Shown here: piece by piece, positions 39,868 to 44,936 of the stretch
How positions within the stretch are numbered: the first letter of the stretch is position 1
How the letters are laid out: the number at the start of each line of letters is the position of its first letter
NCBI GenBank assembly: GCA_037044905.1
Contig: JBAOKB010000183.1
Span: forward strand, 1 to 44,936
Reading direction: 5' to 3'
DNA: 44,936 nt
Origin: Hortaea werneckii
Lineage: Eukaryota; Ascomycota; Dothideomycetes; Mycosphaerellales; Teratosphaeriaceae
Position numbers and translations under genes: made by a program
Notes under the pieces: generated by a model
The model's input: the letters and a program-made list of their open reading frames with translations, nothing else
The model's database searches: none
What the model was told of the DNA's origin: nothing

Positions 39868-41452
39868 ATGGCCTCAGCCCTCTTCTTCCTCGATCTGAAG
39901 GGCAAGACCCTACTAGCCCGCAACTATCGCGGTGACATCCCTCTCTCCGCCGTCGAGAGATTCCCCACCCTACTCTCCGAGATCGAAGAGGAAACCTCCT
40001 CAGCACCTCCCTGTCTCACCGCCGACGGCATCAACTACCTCTACATCCGCCACAACAACCTCTACCTGCTCGCCCTAACAAAGCGCAACTCCAATGCCGC
40101 CGAACTCCTCCTCTTCCTCCACAAAATCGTCGAAGTCTTTACCGAATACTTCAAGGAGCTCGAGGAAGAAAGTATCCGTGACAACTTCGTCGTCATCTAC
40201 GAACTCCTCGACGAGATCATGGACTTTGGCTACCCCCAGACCACCGAACACAAGATCCTCCAGGAATACATCACCCAGGAATCCCACAAGCTCGAAGTCC
40301 AAGCCCGCCCGCCTATTGCCGTCACCAACGCCGTCTCCTGGCGCTCCGAGGGGATTCGGTATCGCAAGAACGAAGTCTTCCTCGACGTAGTCGAATCTCT
40401 AAACCTGCTCGTAAGCAGCAGCGGCAACGTGCTTCGCTCGGAAATCCTCGGCGCCATCAAAATGAAATGCTACCTCTCCGGCATGCCCGAGCTGCGCCTC
40501 GGCCTGAACGATAAAGTCATGTTCGAGACCACGGGCCGCGCGACCCGCGGCAAAAGCGTCGAGATGGAGGACGTCAAGTTCCACCAGTGCGTGCGCCTCT
40601 CGCGCTTCGAGAACGACCGTACCATCTCCTTCATCCCGCCGACGGCGAGTTCGAACTCATGTCTTACCGCCTCAACACCCAGGTCAAGCCCCTCATCTGG
40701 GTGGAATGTGTGGTGGAGAATCATAGCGGCAGTCGCGTGGAATATATGCTTAAGGCTAAGGCCCAGTTTAAGAGGAGAAGCACCGCGAATAATGTCGAGA
40801 TTCATGTCCCTGTCCCAGAGGATGCGGATACCCCGCGTTTCCGCACGAATATTGGATCTGTCCACTATGCGCCGGAGAGCTCAGAGATTGTCTGGAAGAT
40901 CAAGCAGTTTGGCGGTGGCAAGGAGTTTCTGATGCGGGCTGAGTTGGGGCTTCCTTCTGTTCGGTATGGGCTCACCCCTCCTTTATTTTCTTTTCTTTTG
41001 GGTCATTACATTTTCACTGTGCTTTCTTGCAGAGGATGATCATGCTGACGTGCTACTATTCTACAGGGGTGACGAGGAGCGAGGCGGTGGTATGATGGGT
41101 GGCTTTGGCGGTAGTATGGGCGGCATCGCCAACGCCGGAAAGTCAAAACGCCCTATCAACGTCAAGTTCGAAATCCCTTACTTCACCACCAGTGGGATCC
41201 AAGTACGGTATTTGAAGATTATAGAACCAAAGGTATGTGTCATAAAAATTTTGAGCGCGAGACGAGTTGGTGCAGTCCCCAACATGCCTCCAGTGCCAGT
41301 GTTTGCACATTACCAGAGGCAATCTATATTGCTTTTGGCACAAGTGTTGACGTCTGGTTCTCTTCTAGTTGCAATACCCATCGCTACCTTGGGTACGCTA
41401 CATTACGCAGTCGGGAGACATCGCAGTGCGGTTACCGGAGGTGCAAGCTTGA
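39868..41452 (+). CDS. apm1: AP-1 complex mu subunit, with an apparent 1-nt deletion
   Basis: Exons are 39868-40963, 41067-41232 and 41369-41452, with introns of 103 nt (GTATGG to CTACAG) and 136 nt (GTATGT to TTCTAG). The start MASALFFLDLKGKTLLARNY and the longin-like N-terminal domain, then GIRYRKNEVFLDVVE and the mu homology domain, are typical. At 40636-40641 the sequence reads CCGCCG followed by ACGGC, where the family needs one more G to continue FIPPDGEFELMSYRL; without it the frame ends after 354 aa at 40932. Downstream, everything is intact in the shifted frame: FLMRAELGLPSVR, GGGMMGGFGG (a fungal insert), YLKIIEPK and the last exon PSLPWVRYITQSGD. With one base restored the protein would be 448 aa, the normal length. 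AP-1 mu binds YxxPhi sorting signals in clathrin traffic at the trans-Golgi/endosome. Confidence 0.92.
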
Positions 41453-41639
41453 GACCGGATCGCAATAACGTAGACGATAAGACGAAATACACATTGATCG
41501 AAAGGTCCGTGAACGCTTGAAAGCTGGGAGGTTGGCATAACATAGTCGCCTCTTAGTGTCGGGACGTCCAATGAAGATTGTACGCAGTCCGCTGCTCGCA
41601 CTTTATTATGCGCTAGTAAGATACTGTGAATCATTAGTT

Positions 41640-42135
41640 TTGGGTGGATACTGCCGAGGTTTTAGGGCTATATAGCCGAGCTTATTAAGTAAGGGGTTAA
41701 TTACAGTTGTATATTAACTAAACTACTGTATATAGTAGAAAATAACATGCTTTTCCTATTTTATCTACCTCGTATCTATAGAGACTATTAGTTATAAGCC
41801 TAGATTTATATTAATAAACTACTACTATTATTAAATTAATAGTCTAAGCAAATTTAAGGAATATAGCTAGAGAGTATTAAAATCTAAGCTAGAATCTTAT
41901 CGATATAGCGTTAAATCGCTATTAACCGCTTACTTAAGTAACCTTCTAATAATTAAGGGAAGTATTCTTAAGCAATTATACTAAATACTATAATTAGGCC
42001 GTCTAGACTTAGATTAAGGCTAAAAGCCTTAATATCTAGCAATATATTAGTAGTAACTTTAAAGAACTACTAGTACTTATACCTTATAGTAAAGAGAGTA
42101 TAGATATTAATCTATAAAGCTTAGTAGTAAGAGAG
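41640..42135. repeat. AT-rich RIP-mutated repeat remnant, unassigned
   Basis: About 190 nt after the AP-1 mu stop, base composition changes abruptly to A/T-rich DNA dominated by TA dinucleotides, with TAG, TAA and CTA motifs everywhere. CpA and TpG are scarce while CpG persists, which is the footprint of RIP. No open frame or identifiable domain remains. It is likely an older transposon into which the LTR element inserted, or an extension of the same repeat cluster. Confidence 0.65.
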
Positions 42136-42557
42136 TGTTACGAACACTATGTACTAGGAAGGGTACATAATAGAACGCTTAGTAGGGAACTTAAGCACGG
42201 GATAGAGCAAAGAAGGATTACGTAACAAGAGTCACGGGAGGTACTTAGTAGCGCTTAGCGCTTAGTAGCAGCTAAGCAAGACGGAGCAAGAGAGTAAGGC
42301 TTAGCGGTGCTTAGTGCTTAGGAACCACGGAGCACAATAGAGTAACGGAGCACGTTATATAAAGACACGAATCTCTTATATATATAACTAGGCACGTTTC
42401 TTACTAGGAGTTCGTGTGTTTAACTTATGTTGCAATCCGACTATTAGGTAGAGACCTTATAGCCTTGTTACAATTAATTATCCTACAACCTAGTTGTCTT
42501 AACACATTTGTTCTAAAGAGCTCTAAACCCGTAATACTACTTTGTAGGGTCGCAACA
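42136..42557 (+). repeat. 5' long terminal repeat (422 nt)
   Basis: The segment begins TGTTACGA and ends TCGCAACA, an inverted terminal pair that differs by one RIP-type base, with the canonical TG...CA ends. A TATA box (TATATAAA, 42356-42363) lies in the middle, as expected for the U3 promoter. U3 contains many copies of GCTTAG/CTTAGT (about 42175-42320), some arranged as short palindromes. The mate LTR is outside the window, so the boundaries rest on the terminal motifs and on gag beginning shortly after. Confidence 0.7.
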
Positions 42558-42659
42558 CTTTAAACACCCTTAAGGAACTTTGTACCTTAGACAACAATAG
42601 CTCTATCCGAGAACCGAGACACTAGCGTTTAGTAGCGTACCTACGACAACAATATTAAA

Positions 42660-43440
42660 GTCGCTAAACCGGACTATTACTATAGCGATCGATAGAAGCT
42701 CGACGATTGGCTTAACTAAATAGCACTTTACTTTCGTTTCGAAAACATTACTTAGGATCCTAAGAAGACCTTACTTGTATCCTCTTACCTTAGGGGACAA
42801 GTCCAACAATAGATTCGACCTAGGTTGCATAAAGTCTTATACTAGAACATCGACACCGAAGGAATCTTTAATAGCTAGGACAATTATATTAAAGCTATTC
42901 GAAATATTTATAGGTTAAGTAACGAAAAACAAGTCGCTATCCGAGTTATCTAACACTTAAAACAGAAGACGTCTACTTCGTAATACACCGCTAAGTTTAG
43001 GGAGTATTTAGGCAAAACTAGTTGGGATAACTAAGCCTTACTTACTATGTATTATACTAGACTTAAGGACGACGTTAAGGATAAACTTATACGCTTAGGT
43101 ACATCTTACGACACTCTCGAACTAATGATTTAGGACGCTATCGAAATTAACGATAGGCTCTACGAGAGGAAGATAGAAAAACGCTATAATAGATAGTATC
43201 GCGGACGATCTAGCTACAACTCTACTAGCTAGACTAGAGGGTCTCGTCGCGATCCTAATACTATGGAATTAGATATTATCTAGCGCAAGCTAAAAGGAAG
43301 GAGCATACGAGGAGCTAAGGGTAAAGGGAAAGTTCTAAGGGAACAGTAACAGAGGAAAGAAACGAGAAGGACCGGAGTACTATAACTACTACAAGATAGG
43401 GCATTACGTACTGAGAGACTACCGCGGACGAAAGGTACGA
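42660..43440 (+). pseudogene. gag remnant with zinc knuckle lost to RIP
   Basis: One frame is held from about 42660 to 43300 despite at least seven stop codons (for example 42693 TAG, 42717 TAA, 43131 TAG). It reads KLDDWL, IALYFRFENIT, LLVSSYLRGQVQQ and DAIEINDRLYERK, the retrotransposon gag pattern. Stops fall where Gln or Trp is expected, so they arose from CAG, CAA or TGG. In another frame at 43375-43425, E-Y-YN-Y-YKIGHY...D-Y-R sits where the CCHC zinc knuckle should be; all three Cys positions are Tyr (TGY to TAY). The product would be non-functional. Confidence 0.75.
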
Positions 43441-44689
43441 CCGTAGGAGCAACTTAATATAATGCTAGTAAAGGAACCCATTAACGAAGCAAACGATAGA
43501 CGAGGCGCCTACGATGTATTAAAACTCGTTAAGGAACCGAAGACGGAACTAGACTATAAGGCTATACATTAGACGGGTTGTTACGACGACTACTATAAAA
43601 CCTATAAGTTAGACAAGCTAGCAAGTGGTTACTATCCCAAGAAGCTACGCAAGGCTAAGATGGAATTTAACGTAATAATACGAGGCTAGCTACTATAGTA
43701 GATAAGAGACTTAGGAAATTCCCGGAGAGGAAGGTCTCTACTACCATTTAATTAGGAGGACGCAACTCTGCAAGAAAACACACCCCCTAAGTAGGAAGAA
43801 GAACTACTAGAGGAAGAAGAATCTCTACAAAATAACGATATCGCCCCAGAATTAACGGGACCAAACCTAGAACAACTACAGATGATTGCGCAAACAGTTG
43901 CAGTACAAGATAATAGCTCGTTGGAGGAAGAATACACCGACGACAATAAACCCGATAACCTCGAACTATATTGCTTCGAAGTCTTAGGAGTAGGACTAGC
44001 TAAGAAAATGATCCTCTTTATCGCGAGCTAGCTTAAAAATGTATTCCCTAGGATCTAAGGAAAACGACGACTTTATCCGATCGAATTCGACAATATACTT
44101 AATCGGATTAGAGCAATGTTCTAGAACTATCGACTTGCTAACGTTAACTACGACGTAGTAGCATACGTACAAGAACGACTACCGATTGGAAGTACGTTTT
44201 AACCTAATAGAAGCTACATTACGCCTAACGGAATCTATATCCCAAGAAGGCTTAGAGAACGAATACAAGTAGTTAAAGGACGATTCCACGAATTATACCG
44301 GATCTAGGAAGTATATTAGGAAGACCTCATATCGTTAGAAGCAATAAAACAGAAGTTAACTAAGTTAGTAAGCTAATGGAGATAAGACCCATTGGGCAAC
44401 TAGTACAATTACCGATATAGAGAAACATAATACTAGGGCACGTTAAAGCTACTGTTAAAGGACAAATTAAGGTATTAATAACACAGGGAAAGGCTATCCT
44501 AGGCCTACGATATAGACCCCTTAATTAGGAAGTCTGTCTCGAAGATACTAACTCGCTAGGATACTATTTAAAAAACGAAGGATCCCTACCGATAGGAGTA
44601 GTCGCTAGGAAGTAAACATTATCGAAGCTCCTATAGCATTAGTAGCACCGGTATTCCATACTAAATGCATTGTTAATAGACACCTAACA

Positions 44690-44936
44690 TAAGCTATAAT
44701 CGATTCCGGAGCTAGCGGAAACTTTATATCGACTAGCTTTGTCTAGCGAAACGGGATCGCTACCCGACGAAAGAAAGACGGCGGATACGAGTTAATAGTC
44801 GTAGATAGATTACCCCTATCCGAAGTAGATAGCGAAACAATGCCGCTAGTCCTAGCTATCTAATAGCACTACGAGACTATTAGCCTAGATATCGTTAACA
44901 TAGCTAGTTATAGTTACGTTACCGACATCTACCCTA
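44690..44936 (+). pseudogene. Retropepsin-like aspartic protease remnant, cut by window edge
   Basis: At 44693-44740 the frame reads AIIDSGASGNFIS, the active-site DSGA motif of Ty3/gypsy proteases. It continues as GYELIVVDRLPL with further in-frame stops consistent with RIP (a TAG follows SFV, another follows LVLAI). The rest of pol is beyond the window. Confidence 0.75.

Larger units (their letters stand above)
42136..44936 (+). mobile_element. RIP-inactivated Ty3/gypsy-type LTR retrotransposon, 5' part
   Basis: Order on the plus strand is 5' LTR (42136-42557), gag remnant, unassigned region with an acidic segment (EEELLEEEE near 43795), then an aspartic protease remnant at the right edge. 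Reverse transcriptase, RNase H, integrase and the 3' LTR would lie beyond the window. Coding frames are destroyed mostly by CAG/CAA to TAG/TAA and TGG to TAG changes, as expected from C-to-T on both strands at CpA. The gag-protease order and the protein motifs indicate the Ty3/gypsy superfamily; this is inferred without the polymerase. Confidence 0.82.

Noticed and set aside
42660..44936. Frequent in-frame TAG codons where Gln or Trp is expected could suggest stop-codon reassignment.
   Set aside because: Housekeeping genes in the same window use TAG and TAA as real stops, and the substitutions coincide with CpA to TpA change and Cys to Tyr change, which is RIP.
1..44936. tRNA genes, rRNA, CRISPR arrays or bacterial-type operons.
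   Set aside because: No GGTTCGANTCC-type B box in a tRNA-like context, no regular spacer-repeat arrays, and gene structure is eukaryotic throughout.

Overview
The window is nuclear DNA of a filamentous ascomycete (Pezizomycotina). Supporting signs are short introns of about 47-136 nt with GTRNGN donors and CTGAC/CTAAC-type branch sites, intron-poor housekeeping genes, fungus-restricted families (LCL2, Cut12, DUF4748, HET, DUF7580), and a retrotransposon with the CpA-to-TpA damage typical of repeat-induced point mutation (RIP). Dothideomycetes is my best guess at class, at low confidence.

Layout. 1-4.0 kb: gene-poor, pyrimidine-rich DNA with degenerate repeats, microsatellites and a few candidate exons. 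4.0-9.0 kb: a family GT25 glycosyltransferase (-) and a large RA-PH domain protein (+), separated by about 0.9 kb. 9.0-14.2 kb: gene-poor, with a 26-nt poly-G tract and only weak orphan frames. 14.2-34.9 kb: a dense housekeeping block: NOB1 (+), Cut12-type spindle pole body protein (+), LCL2 (-) head-to-head with NOP10 (+), alpha/beta hydrolase (-), MCM5 (-), a secreted Thr-rich protein (-), SPO11 (-) head-to-head with CAC1 (+), the XPB helicase SSL2 (-) head-to-head with a DUF4748 protein (+), and a small putative mitochondrial protein (-). 35-38 kb: an allorecognition-like island with a broken DUF7580 gene (-) and a short HET-domain gene (+). 38.5-41.5 kb: mitochondrial ribosomal bL27m (-) head-to-head with the AP-1 mu adaptin gene (+). 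41.65 kb to the end: AT-rich RIP-mutated repeats, including a 5' LTR and the gag-protease part of a Ty3/gypsy element cut by the window edge.

The genes do not form a single pathway. Several serve core nucleic-acid processes: ribosome maturation (NOB1, NOP10, bL27m), replication and chromatin (MCM5, CAC1), transcription/repair (SSL2) and meiotic breaks (SPO11). Two conserved genes, AP-1 mu and CAC1, each appear to lack one base that would restore the family reading frame; these may be assembly indels or real mutations. Exon structures were derived by hand from splice signals and family resemblance. I found no convincing novel multi-gene system. The observations most worth a second look are the two frameshifts, the RIP boundary, the HET/DUF7580 island, and the hairpin-bearing repeat array near 3.1-3.4 kb.
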